Shown here: positions 19,166 to 27,486 of the stretch, one piece after another
Numbering within the stretch: the stretch's first letter is position 1
How the letters are laid out: the number at the start of each line of letters is the position of its first letter
NCBI GenBank assembly: GCA_910586955.1
Contig: CAJUMM010000014.1
Location: 1 to 45,877 of the forward strand
Direction: 5' to 3'
DNA length: 45,877 bases
Source of the DNA: an uncultured Lachnospiraceae bacterium
GTDB taxonomy: Bacteria; Bacillota; Clostridia; Lachnospirales; Lachnospiraceae
Program-made: the position numbers and the translations under genes
The notes under the pieces: generated by a model
What the model was told of the DNA's origin: nothing
What the model saw: only the letters and a program-made list of their open reading frames with translations
Databases searched by the model: none

Positions 19166-19729
19166 ATGGCACAGTTTACGAAGAAGGCGATTGTAGAGTC
19201 ATTTATCAGTCTGCTGAATCAGAAGCCGTTGGATAAGATTACAGTAAAAGAGATCGTAGATGACTGCGGAATCAACCGGAATACATTTTACTACCATTTT
19301 GAGGATATTCGTGCCCTGCTGGCCTTTGTTATAGATGCTGAGGTAGAACGGGTGATTGCGAAACATGCAAGTGTGGCATCTCTGGAAGAGGGATTTATAG
19401 AGGCGGCCTATTTTGCCCTGAACAATAAAAAGGCCGTGTATCACATTTATAACTCCGTCAGCCGGGAGGAGGCGGAGCGGTATCTGAACAGTATTGCGGA
19501 AGATGTGATGAACCGTCTGATTGAAGGAATGGAGGAGAACCGGGACATAGAAGAGACAGACCGGGAGCTTATTGTTCATTTCTATAAAAGCGGCCTGGTG
19601 GGAATTGCCACCGGCTGGCTGGGAGAAGGTATGAAGGCGGAGCCGGAGGAATTGATACGGAGGCTGTGTGTCCTGCTGGATGGGAGTGTGTCGGCGGCTT
19701 TGAAAAGGAGCCGGAAAGAGAAAATTTAG
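19166..19729 (+). CDS. TetR/AcrR-family transcriptional regulator
   Basis: The N-terminal helix-turn-helix is typical of the TetR family (ITVKEIVDDCGINRNTFYYHFEDI, residues about 24-47). The C-terminal ligand and dimerisation part resembles the DhaS/TetR_C_8 type (187 aa in total). It is divergent from the serpin gene and lies before the DUF308-MMPL-heptad protein genes, so it may control the exporter genes or itself through the nearby palindrome. Its ligand is unknown. GGGGAG lies nine bases before the ATG. Confidence 0.9.
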   Translation: MAQFTKKAIVESFISLLNQKPLDKITVKEIVDDCGINRNTFYYHFEDIRALLAFVIDAEVERVIAKHASVASLEEGFIEAAYFALNNKKAVYHIYNSVSREEAERYLNSIAEDVMNRLIEGMEENRDIEETDRELIVHFYKSGLVGIATGWLGEGMKAEPEELIRRLCVLLDGSVSAALKRSRKEKI

Positions 19730-19764
19730 GCAGACGGGGCCGGATGTCTAAAATTTGGTTAATG

Positions 19765-19801
19765 AAAGGGCAGTGTGTGAAATTTGCACACTGCCCTTTT
19801 T
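19765..19801 (+). terminator. Terminator after tetR
   Basis: A ten-base-pair stem GGGCAGTGTG/CACACTGCCC, extended by A/T pairs, has a nine-base loop and ends in TTTTT. Confidence 0.9.
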
Positions 19802-19872
19802 CTGCCCGTTTTCAAGGATGCTTTTTTTGAATACAATGAGAAACGTAGAGAACAGGGAAAGGGAGTGAGAAG

Positions 19873-20433
19873 ATGAGAAGGATTCGGTTAGCAAAGAGTG
19901 GATATATCTTTTCATCGGCTGCTTTTTGTATAGCAGGGCTTCTGCTGCTGCTTCATCCGGAGATTTCGGCGGAGGTACTCTGCAAGGGACTGGGAATCTT
20001 GTTTCTGGTCTGGGGGGTTTTTAAAATCTGCGGTTACTTGTCCGGGGATTTGTACCGCCTGGCCTTTCAGTTTGATTTGGCCTGCGGGATTCTGGCAGTT
20101 GTCCTGGGGTTTTTGATGCTGGTGCGCAGCGGCGGAGTGCTTCGCTTTTTGAATCTGGTTATCGGCATTCTGGTTCTGACGGACGGACTTTTGAAAATCC
20201 AGACAGCTCTGGATGCCCGGCGTTTCGGCCTGGAGCGATGGTGGATGATTGCGGGAACGGCAGCGCTGGCCAGTATATTCGGTTTCCTGATTGTGGCGGA
20301 TCCCTTTTGGAGTTACGGAATAACAGGAGCAGTTCTTCTGCTGGGGGCTGCGCTTCTGGTAGAAGGAGGCCTGAATTTGTATGTAGCTCTATATACCATT
20401 CGGACGGAAAGACAGGAAAGAAGACCCAGGTAA
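19873..20433 (+). CDS. DUF308 (HdeD-like) integral membrane protein
   Basis: The 186 residues hold about six hydrophobic segments in three helical pairs, with short charged loops and an Arg/Glu-rich C-terminus. This is the pattern of the HdeD/DUF308 family. The biochemical function is unknown; E. coli HdeD is linked to acid resistance. GGGAG lies eight bases before the ATG. A weak TTTCAA-16-TACAAT promoter lies upstream, after the tetR terminator. The MMPL gene follows 31 bases downstream, so the two are probably co-transcribed. Confidence 0.8.
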   Translation: MRRIRLAKSGYIFSSAAFCIAGLLLLLHPEISAEVLCKGLGILFLVWGVFKICGYLSGDLYRLAFQFDLACGILAVVLGFLMLVRSGGVLRFLNLVIGILVLTDGLLKIQTALDARRFGLERWWMIAGTAALASIFGFLIVADPFWSYGITGAVLLLGAALLVEGGLNLYVALYTIRTERQERRPR

Positions 20434-20464
20434 ATGCCGGGGCTGAGATTTGAGGAGGAAAGCT

Positions 20465-22570
20465 ATGATTAAATTTGGAAAAGGTGTTGTAAAATTACGT
20501 GTTCCCATTTTGATTTTTACGCTTGCCCTGATGATTCCCTCTGCTTTGGGAATGGCGGCGACGCGGATCAACTATGATATGCTGACTTATCTGCCTGGGG
20601 ATATCGAGACCATGGTGGGGCAGGACATTCTGATGGATGAGTTTGGAAAGGGTGCCTTTTCTTTCGTTATCGTAGAGGGAATGGAGGAAAAAGAAGCGGC
20701 TAAGCTGCGGCAGGAGATAGAGGAAATTCCTCATGTAGATACGGTGCTCTGGTATGACAGCGTAATGGATCTGTCGGTTCCCATGGAACTTCTGCCGGAT
20801 GATTATTACAAAATCTTCAACGCAGGGGATGCCACTATGATGGCTGTGTTTTTTGATACCTCTACTTCTGCGGACGAGACTTTGGAGGCCGCGTCGGCAA
20901 TTAAAAGGCTGGCCGGAGGCAGGTGCCTGGTATCCGGAATGACGGCTATGGTAGCAGATTTGAAAGAACTCTGCGAACAGGAGGAAGTTATCTATGTGGC
21001 TCTGGCGGTAGTCCTGTCCTGTGTGGTCATGATGCTGTTCCTGGACAGCTGGGCGCTTCCGGTGATATTCCTTATCAGTATCGGTATGGCAATTCTGCTG
21101 AATATGGGAACCAATTTCTTCTATGGAGAGATTTCTTTCCTGACCCAGGCATTAGCTGCCGTCCTGCAGCTGGCCGTTACCATGGATTATTCCATTTTCC
21201 TCTGGCACAGCTACCTGGAGCAGCAGGAACGGTTTGCAGGAGATAAGAAACGGGCCATGGCCCACGCCATTAAGGCCACCATTACTTCCGTGGTGGGAAG
21301 CTCCGTTACCACGGTGGCCGGTTTTATAGCCCTGTGTTTTATGAGCTACACCCTTGGTTTGGACCTGGGACGCGTAATGGCAAAAGGTGTTGTATTTGGT
21401 GTAATCGGATGCGTCACCATTCTGCCCTCCATGATTTTGGTTTTTGATAAACTGATTGAAAAAACCAGGCATCGTCCTCTGATGCCGAAGTTTGATAAAT
21501 TGGTGAATTTTGTAGTAAAGCGTTTCCCGGCATTCTTGATTATCTTTGTACTGATTCTTCCTGCCGCCTACTACGGCTACCATAAGTCAGGGGGAGAAGT
21601 ATACTATAACCTGGGAGCCACCCTGCCGGATTATCTGGGTTATGTGCAGGCCACCAGCAAGCTGGAAGAAGACTTTGAAGCAGGGGCTACTCATATGGTA
21701 CTGCTGGATAAGAAGGTTTCCTCCAGAGATGTGAGAGATATGGTCCGGGAAATCAAGCAGGTAGAGGGCGTGCAGTTTGCGCTGGGGCTGGATTCCGCAG
21801 TGGGTTCCATGATACCGGAGGAACTGATACCGGATGAGGCCAGAAACAAACTGGAAAGCGAAAACTGGAAGCTTCTGCTGGTGCAGTCGGAGTACAGTAC
21901 AGCTACCGACGAGGTGAACGCCCAGATTGCAGAGCTGAAAGGTATCTTGAAACGATATGACGAAAACGGAATGCTTATAGGAGAGGCACCTTGTACGAAG
22001 GATTTGATAGAAATTACGGATCACGATTTCCAGGTAGTCAACACAATCTCAATTATTGCAATTTTCCTGATTATTGCCATAGTGCTGAAAAGTATTTCCC
22101 TTCCGGTGATTCTGGTGGCGGTGATTGAGTTTGCTATATTTATCAACCTGGGTATTCCCCACTACACGGGAACGTCGCTGCCCTTTATCGCACCTATCTG
22201 TATCAGTACCATTCAGCTGGGGGCCACTGTGGATTATGCAATCCTGATGACCACCCGGTATAAGAAGGAGCGAAGCGGCGGACAGGATAAGACGGGAGCC
22301 ATCTCCACGGCGCTGTCCACTTCCCTTCCTTCGGTGCTGGTAAGTGCTTTGGGATTTTTTGCAGCTACCTTGGGAGTGGCGGTTTACTCGGATGTGGATA
22401 TGATTCGTTCCCTATGCGCACTGATGGCCAGGGGAGCCATCATAAGCCTGCTGGCTGTGGCCTTTATCCTGCCGGCTATGTTCCTTCTGTTTGACCGGCT
22501 GATCTGCGCCACCAGTATAGGATTTAAACCGGAGAGAGAAAAAGTGAGAACTGAGGAGGTAAGAGTATGA
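20465..22570 (+). CDS. MMPL/RND-family transporter
   Basis: The 701 residues have the RND duplication: one N-terminal membrane helix, an extracytoplasmic loop (about 35-170), five helices, a second loop (about 380-500) and a final set of helices. Charged residues inside the membrane helices (TMDYSIFL, GATVDYAIL) are typical of the proton relay in MMPL proteins. It probably exports a lipid or hydrophobic compound or drug. The ATG at 20465 follows GGAGG by six bases. The last codon overlaps the next ATG (ATGA), so it is translationally coupled to the secreted heptad-repeat protein. This gene pair recurs in Firmicutes, so the partner probably works at the outer face of the pump. Confidence 0.9.
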   Translation: MIKFGKGVVKLRVPILIFTLALMIPSALGMAATRINYDMLTYLPGDIETMVGQDILMDEFGKGAFSFVIVEGMEEKEAAKLRQEIEEIPHVDTVLWYDSVMDLSVPMELLPDDYYKIFNAGDATMMAVFFDTSTSADETLEAASAIKRLAGGRCLVSGMTAMVADLKELCEQEEVIYVALAVVLSCVVMMLFLDSWALPVIFLISIGMAILLNMGTNFFYGEISFLTQALAAVLQLAVTMDYSIFLWHSYLEQQERFAGDKKRAMAHAIKATITSVVGSSVTTVAGFIALCFMSYTLGLDLGRVMAKGVVFGVIGCVTILPSMILVFDKLIEKTRHRPLMPKFDKLVNFVVKRFPAFLIIFVLILPAAYYGYHKSGGEVYYNLGATLPDYLGYVQATSKLEEDFEAGATHMVLLDKKVSSRDVRDMVREIKQVEGVQFALGLDSAVGSMIPEELIPDEARNKLESENWKLLLVQSEYSTATDEVNAQIAELKGILKRYDENGMLIGEAPCTKDLIEITDHDFQVVNTISIIAIFLIIAIVLKSISLPVILVAVIEFAIFINLGIPHYTGTSLPFIAPICISTIQLGATVDYAILMTTRYKKERSGGQDKTGAISTALSTSLPSVLVSALGFFAATLGVAVYSDVDMIRSLCALMARGAIISLLAVAFILPAMFLLFDRLICATSIGFKPEREKVRTEEVRV

Positions 22571-24765
22571 AAAAAATGAGTGGAAAAATCAACGGAACTA
22601 TGAAAAAAGGACTTTCTGCAGTGCTGGTTTCCGCATTAGTGTGCACAAGCCTGGGAATACAGGTCCAGGCCCAGGAGGAAGCGGCACCGGTTCTGGCAGG
22701 CGGAGCGCTGGTACCGGTTGCGGATCGCAGCCTTCTTAAGAAACCGGCAGGTATAGAGCTTTCGGATCAGGATAAAGAGCAGCTGTCCAAGGAGGAGACG
22801 GTTTATGTAATTGCCAATGCGGACGGCACGCCTCAGAAGCTGATTGTCAGTGACTGGCTGAAAAATGCCGCCGGTATGGGCACGGTGGAGGATACCACGG
22901 AATTAACAGGTATTAGTACAGTCAAGGGAGACGGGAACTTCCAAAAGAAAGAAGGAAACCTGGGCGTCTGGGATGCGGACGGCAATGACATCTATTATCA
23001 GGGAAGCATCCAGAAGGCGCTTCCCGTAGATATGAAGGTTACGTATCAGCTGGAGGGAAAGACAGTTTCCCCAGAGGAACTGGCCGGACAGAGCGGTAAA
23101 GTGACCATCCGTTTCGATTATGAGAATAAACAGAAAGAGAAAGTTCTGGTGGGAGAACAGGAGGAAGAATTGTATGTTCCCTTCGTGGTCCTCACAGGGC
23201 TTGTGCTGGACAATGACCATTTCCGGAATGTAGAGGTTTCGGGGGGAAGGGTCATCAATGACGGAGAGCGGACATTGGTTATGGGCTTTTGCCTGCCCGG
23301 ACTGAAAGACAATCTGGATACGGGAAGCCCGGACTTTGATATAGAGGAACTAGATCTGGCAGACTATGTGGAACTGACTGCGGATGTGACGGACTTTGAG
23401 CTGGCGACCACTCTGACGGTAGCTACCAATGAGATTTTCAGCGATATGGACGTGGATATGCAGGACAAAATGGATGATCTTTCGGGAGATATGGATGAGC
23501 TTCAGGACGCTATGGTGCAGCTGATGGACGGAACCTCCGAACTGTATGACGGCGTGCTGGAACTGAAAGACGGAGCGGACGACTTGGACGAGGGAGCCGG
23601 GAAACTGGATGACGGGGCCGGGAAGCTGAAAGACGGAACGGGAAGCCTGAAGTCCGGGGCAGGAGACCTGGCAGACGGAGTGAATACGCTGGTTGCGGGC
23701 TTGGGAGAACTGACTGCCCAGAACGGCAAGCTGACGGCGGCAGCCAAGGCACTGTTTGAAGGTTCCCTGGCCCAGGCCAATCAGTCTGCCAGCGTAAAGC
23801 AGATACTGGCGGCTTTAAAAGGTGCAGGGATGATTCAGGAAGACAAACTGACAGTAAGCAATTACGGGCAGTTCAGTAAAATGCTCCAGCCTATGATACA
23901 GCAGATGCAGCAGGGACAGGGGATTTCCCTGGCGGTTTTGGAGGAGGAAGAGGTTCCTGAGGAGACCAAGGAACAGGAAGACACGGAAACCTCCGAAGAG
24001 GACATGGAAACCGGAGACCAGGAGGAGGCAGAAGACTCCGGCGGAGAAACGGAAGCAGAAGAAGAAACAGACAGCACAGGAAATATCCAGGGAGAAGACA
24101 CGGAAACGAAAGAGATCGGAAGTGAAAATAGCGGAAGCGAAAATGCCGGAACAGAAGTCATCGAAACAGAGAACACCGAAGCAGAGGCCGCTGAAGCTGA
24201 AACGGCCTTGACGGAGGAGCCAAAGGTTTTGGAACGGGAAAATCTTCTTGTGCAGGCCTCTCCCCAGGAACAGCTGATGCAGATGATCATGGGTCTCATG
24301 GCCAGCGATCCTACGCTGAAACCGCTGATTGTCAGTGTGGAGACCCATTACCAGCTTTATCAGGGAATCCTTCAATATACGGCGGGAACAGCCAAAGCTT
24401 ATGACGGCTCCAAAGCCCTTTTGGACGGGGCAAAGAAACTGAAGGCCGGAGCGTCGGATCTCCAGGATGGAGCCGGGGAATTAAAGGACGGCACGGCAGA
24501 ATTGAAAGACGGAACCCTGAAACTCTTAGACGGCGTGACGGAACTTCGTGACGGTTCCCTGGAGCTTAAGGACGGTACCGTGGAATTTAACGATGAGGGC
24601 ATTCAGAAACTGACGGATATGTTGAAGGGTGATCTCCAGGATCTGAACGACCGTTTCGAAGCCACCAAAGAGGCGGCAAGAGCCTACAAGTCCTTTGCCG
24701 GAATCTCCGATGATATGCAGGGAAAGGTGAAATTTATCTATAAGACGGCGGCCATTGAGAAATAG
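22567..24765 (+). CDS. Secreted heptad-repeat partner of the MMPL exporter (YhgE/Pip-like repeats)
   Basis: The N-terminal signal peptide is followed by a beta-rich region to about residue 300. Two blocks of seven-residue repeats of the form L-x-D-G-x-x-x follow, about nine repeats near 320-385 and eight near 620-675. They match the repeats seen in the YhgE/Pip phage-infection/EsaA-like proteins and should form long helical rods. Between them is a very acidic low-complexity insert (about 460-555, almost all Glu, Thr, Ser, Ala, Gly). The C-terminus has no visible membrane anchor. Coupling to the MMPL gene through ATGA suggests a fixed stoichiometric complex that may span the cell wall. The function is inferred from context only. 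Confidence 0.75.
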   Translation: MKKMSGKINGTMKKGLSAVLVSALVCTSLGIQVQAQEEAAPVLAGGALVPVADRSLLKKPAGIELSDQDKEQLSKEETVYVIANADGTPQKLIVSDWLKNAAGMGTVEDTTELTGISTVKGDGNFQKKEGNLGVWDADGNDIYYQGSIQKALPVDMKVTYQLEGKTVSPEELAGQSGKVTIRFDYENKQKEKVLVGEQEEELYVPFVVLTGLVLDNDHFRNVEVSGGRVINDGERTLVMGFCLPGLKDNLDTGSPDFDIEELDLADYVELTADVTDFELATTLTVATNEIFSDMDVDMQDKMDDLSGDMDELQDAMVQLMDGTSELYDGVLELKDGADDLDEGAGKLDDGAGKLKDGTGSLKSGAGDLADGVNTLVAGLGELTAQNGKLTAAAKALFEGSLAQANQSASVKQILAALKGAGMIQEDKLTVSNYGQFSKMLQPMIQQMQQGQGISLAVLEEEEVPEETKEQEDTETSEEDMETGDQEEAEDSGGETEAEEETDSTGNIQGEDTETKEIGSENSGSENAGTEVIETENTEAEAAEAETALTEEPKVLERENLLVQASPQEQLMQMIMGLMASDPTLKPLIVSVETHYQLYQGILQYTAGTAKAYDGSKALLDGAKKLKAGASDLQDGAGELKDGTAELKDGTLKLLDGVTELRDGSLELKDGTVEFNDEGIQKLTDMLKGDLQDLNDRFEATKEAARAYKSFAGISDDMQGKVKFIYKTAAIEK

Positions 24766-24790
24766 ACGCTGAGAATTTGAAAGCCATATA

Positions 24791-24832
24791 AAAGAGTACC
24801 CCTGCGGGCAGATAACAGCAGGGGTGCTCTTT
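24791..24832. terminator. Bidirectional terminator between convergent genes
   Basis: A 15-base-pair stem (AAAGAGTACCCCTGC / GCAGGGGTGCTCTTT, one G-T pair) with a 12-base loop sits between the convergent heptad-repeat and DUF2314-type genes. Confidence 0.85.
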
Positions 24833-24849
24833 GTGGTTTCATAATAGTT

Positions 24850-26082
24850 CTAAAGCCGCAGCAGATATACATCATCCGGCGTCAGGCGGCGCTCCGGTGT
24901 AAAAATCAGCCAGTCCGTCAGATCTTCTGCCCCGTAATCACCCACATATCCTTCATGGATGCCTGTCACGTAGTAGGGCTCCTGGGTGAGCTTGGCGGTA
25001 AAACGGCCGTCCTTGATATCGGTGATTTCAAACCAGATATGCTCCCGTTCGTTGTTTTCTGTACAGTATTCCTCATCCATCCGAAGCCCGATTTTGGCCA
25101 GCAGATGGTTTCTGGAATCCTGAAATGCTTCCATCAGGTACTCCAGGCGCTCGGCGGCCAGGGCGCGCATCCGGTTGGTCTCCGGGGTGGAGATCATATA
25201 GATGGGATTGCCTTTCAGCATATCATCATAGATGGCAAGGGAGGAATAGCGTCCCTCCTCCACGCTCTTTTGGGAGGGATAGACGAAGACGCCGCAGGTA
25301 TCCTGGTTGTGGCTTTCTTTCCGGTCATTCCGTCCGCCCAGCATATCCGGCGGATAGCAGTCCACCGCCTCTTCCCAGTCAATGAGAGTGACTACCAGGG
25401 GAGTGTTCTGGTCCAGATAAGCCAGAAAGAAAGGTTCCCCGCAGTCCGGCGTCTTCTCCAGCTCCAGAAGGCGGTTCGCTAGGGTTTCCAGAACGGAGTA
25501 GTGGTCCTGGCAGGTTTCCTTTGCGGAGCCAAGAACCTCAAGCTCCGGGTGCCCGCAGCGGTTCAGGCCGTGGGTGTGAAGCCAGACGCAGCCGTCCTCC
25601 CCGGATACGGCCTGGGCCGTGTAGAGATAGCGGGGAGCCGGACGCACTGCAGACTGGGCAGCCAGTATTACCCAGCGTCCGGAGAGAATTTTTTCGGAGC
25701 TGTCATCCAGGACGGCCAGCACATCCGGAAGCAGGGTATAAATCAGCTTCAGCTGTAAATGATAGGAAGCCAGGGGATCCGGGCCGAAGGCCATCTCTAC
25801 GGCAAGTCCGGCCTCCGCTCCTTGAAGAGCTTCCACGTCTACATCCGGGAAGAAATGCTGGCAGCGGTAGAGCTGGGGAATGGAAAAATCTGTGGGATAA
25901 ATCCGGGCATGGCAGGTTTCTCCCTTGTCGCTTAACTCCAAAAGCAATGTTTCTTCTTCCAGCCGGGCGCTGATAAGCTGAAAGGCACCGGTATTTTTCA
26001 AGCGGTTCAGGAGAAGCTCCGGGTCGCTTAAATTTTCGGAATTGGCCGGGACGGCCACCATATAGGAATCGGGTTTTAACAT
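24850..26082 (-). CDS. DUF4026/DUF2314 domain protein
   Basis: A soluble protein of 410 residues without signal peptide or membrane segment. The C-terminal 65 residues carry the DUF2314 pattern (EHIWFEI-DI-DG-F-A-L-P...DWLIF). The larger N-terminal part resembles DUF4026-type proteins. The function is unknown. The start chosen (26082) has AGGAGG six bases upstream. A longer in-frame reading would begin inside the tRNA terminator and has no ribosome site. No promoter is visible between that terminator and the start, so expression may depend on read-through from tRNA-Ser. Confidence 0.75.
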   Translation of the reverse strand: MLKPDSYMVAVPANSENLSDPELLLNRLKNTGAFQLISARLEEETLLLELSDKGETCHARIYPTDFSIPQLYRCQHFFPDVDVEALQGAEAGLAVEMAFGPDPLASYHLQLKLIYTLLPDVLAVLDDSSEKILSGRWVILAAQSAVRPAPRYLYTAQAVSGEDGCVWLHTHGLNRCGHPELEVLGSAKETCQDHYSVLETLANRLLELEKTPDCGEPFFLAYLDQNTPLVVTLIDWEEAVDCYPPDMLGGRNDRKESHNQDTCGVFVYPSQKSVEEGRYSSLAIYDDMLKGNPIYMISTPETNRMRALAAERLEYLMEAFQDSRNHLLAKIGLRMDEEYCTENNEREHIWFEITDIKDGRFTAKLTQEPYYVTGIHEGYVGDYGAEDLTDWLIFTPERRLTPDDVYLLRL

Positions 26083-26114
26083 AGAAAGCCTCCTTGGACA
26101 GCTGCTTGTTAGCA

Positions 26115-26168
26115 GAAAAAGAGAAGGGCGCCGCCTGGTCATCCCTTTGGATGATCTTGCGACGCCCC
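26115..26168 (-). terminator. Terminator/attenuator after tRNA-Ser
   Basis: On the minus strand a nine-base-pair outer stem (GGGCGTCGC/GCGGCGCCC, one G-T) and an inner TCATCC/GGATGA stem are followed by TTCTCTTTTT. It separates tRNA-Ser from the DUF2314-type gene. Confidence 0.8.
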
Positions 26169-26183
26169 CGGTTTTTAGGAAAC

Positions 26184-26270
26184 GGAGGAGGGGGGATTTG
26201 AACCCCCGCGCCGTTTTACCGACCTACTGGTGTTCGAAGCCAGACCCTTCAGCCGCTTGGGTACTCCTCC
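26184..26270 (-). tRNA. tRNA-Ser (anticodon CGA)
   Basis: An 87-base class II tRNA. The acceptor is GGAGGAG/CTCCTCC, the T arm is GGGGG-TTCAAAT-CCCCC, and the variable arm is long with a GTCG/CGGC stem. The anticodon arm is CTGGC-TTCGAAC-ACCAG, giving anticodon CGA. The pair closing the anticodon loop is a C-A mismatch at 31-39, which is unusual. CCA is not encoded. Confidence 0.88.
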
Positions 26271-26284
26271 TTGGCAACAAATCT

Positions 26285-26313
26285 ATTATAATATGGCCGG
26301 AGAGATTTTTCAA
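26285..26313 (-). promoter_or_regulatory. Promoter of tRNA-Ser
   Basis: On the minus strand TTGAAA (26313-26308), 17 bases, perfect TATAAT (26290-26285), about 15 bases before the tRNA 5' end. Confidence 0.85.
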
Positions 26314-26322
26314 GTTATTCCC

Positions 26323-26351
26323 TTGTGAGAAATTTATATTTATGATAAAAT
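26323..26351 (+). promoter_or_regulatory. Promoter of the pfkA operon
   Basis: TTGTGA (26323-26328), 17-base AT-rich spacer, TAAAAT (26346-26351), 60 bases before the pfkA ATG. It is back to back with the tRNA-Ser promoter. Confidence 0.65.
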
Positions 26352-26410
26352 TTGAAATGATAACGGAATACAGATCGTGAAGAGATCGAAAAAGGATGGA
26401 GGCGTGCTTT

Positions 26411-27484
26411 ATGAAACGAATCGGAATGCTGACCAGCGGAGGGGACTGCCAGGCGTTGAATGCCACCATGCGGGGCATTGTAAAAGGCGTGTGCAATGCG
26501 CTGGATGAAGTGGAGCTTTACGGGTTTGAGGAAGGGTATAAGGGCCTGATTTATGGAAATTACCGGATGCTGACCCCCAAGGATTTCTCCGGAATCCTCA
26601 CCAAGGGCGGAACCATTCTCGGCAGCTCCAGGCAGGCGTTCAAGCAGATGCGGGTGCCGGATGAAAACGGCCTTGACAAGGTGGAAGCTATGAAACACAC
26701 TTATTACAAGCTGCGTCTGGACTGTCTGGTGATTCTGGGCGGAAACGGTACCCAGAAGACGGCCAATCTTCTAAGGGAAGAGGGTTTAAATATTCTGCAT
26801 ATGCCCAAGACCATAGATAACGATATCTGGGGAACGGATATGACCTTCGGTTTCCAGAGTGCAGTGGATATTGCCACGGACTGCATTGACTGCATCCACA
26901 CTACGGCAGCCTCTCACGGCCGTGTGTTTATCGTAGAAGTGATGGGACACAAAGTGGGACAGCTGACTCTCCATGCAGGCATTGCAGGGGGAGCGGACAT
27001 TATCCTGATTCCGGAGATTCCCTATGACATTAATAAGATTTGTAAAGCTATTGACAAGCGGAATAAGCAGAAGAAAGGTTTTACCATTCTCGCTGTTGCC
27101 GAGGGCGCCATTCCCAAAGAGCGGGCGGATATGAGCAAGAAGGAATTGAAGAAATTTATGGAAGACTATCCCTATCCCACCGTTTCCTATGAGATTGCAG
27201 ATCAGCTTACCAAGCGTCTGGGAACGGAAGTCCGGGTTACCGTACCGGGCCATACCCAGAGAGGCGGAAGCCCCTGCCCCTATGACCGGGTGCTTTCCAC
27301 AAGGCTGGGAGCAGCTGCCGCACAGGCGATTGTGGAGGACGACTACGGTTATATGATCGGCATTGTAGGCGGGGAGACAAAGCGGGTTCCTCTGGAGAAT
27401 TCCGCCGGCAAGCTGAAATTTGTAGATCCCGATTCTTCCATTATCAAAGAGGCGAAGATGATCGGAATCAGCTTTGGAGATTAA
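26411..27484 (+). CDS. pfkA: 6-phosphofructokinase, ATP/PPi-type ambiguous
   Basis: Phosphorylates fructose 6-phosphate to fructose 1,6-bisphosphate in glycolysis. The 357 residues include the phosphate-donor loop (SGGDCQALN, where GGDAPGMN is usual), GGNGT at 110-114, the substrate/catalytic block PKTIDND (132-138) with Asp136 as the expected base, and the late GHTQRGG segment. E. coli ATP enzymes have Gly at both diagnostic sites (GGDGS, PGTIDND) and PPi enzymes have Asp and Lys. Here the first is Gly (with Asn before it) and the second is Lys133, so the donor cannot be assigned from these sites. The ATG at 26411 has GGAGG eight bases upstream; an earlier in-frame ATG does not. The dnaX ATG begins two bases after the stop. 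Confidence 0.88.
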   Translation: MKRIGMLTSGGDCQALNATMRGIVKGVCNALDEVELYGFEEGYKGLIYGNYRMLTPKDFSGILTKGGTILGSSRQAFKQMRVPDENGLDKVEAMKHTYYKLRLDCLVILGGNGTQKTANLLREEGLNILHMPKTIDNDIWGTDMTFGFQSAVDIATDCIDCIHTTAASHGRVFIVEVMGHKVGQLTLHAGIAGGADIILIPEIPYDINKICKAIDKRNKQKKGFTILAVAEGAIPKERADMSKKELKKFMEDYPYPTVSYEIADQLTKRLGTEVRVTVPGHTQRGGSPCPYDRVLSTRLGAAAAQAIVEDDYGYMIGIVGGETKRVPLENSAGKLKFVDPDSSIIKEAKMIGISFGD

Positions 27485-27486
27485 AT

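Noticed and set aside
26184..26270. tRNA-Sec (selC)
   Set aside because: The long variable arm invited the idea, but the acceptor stem is seven pairs, the length is 87 and the anticodon reads CGA, not TCA.
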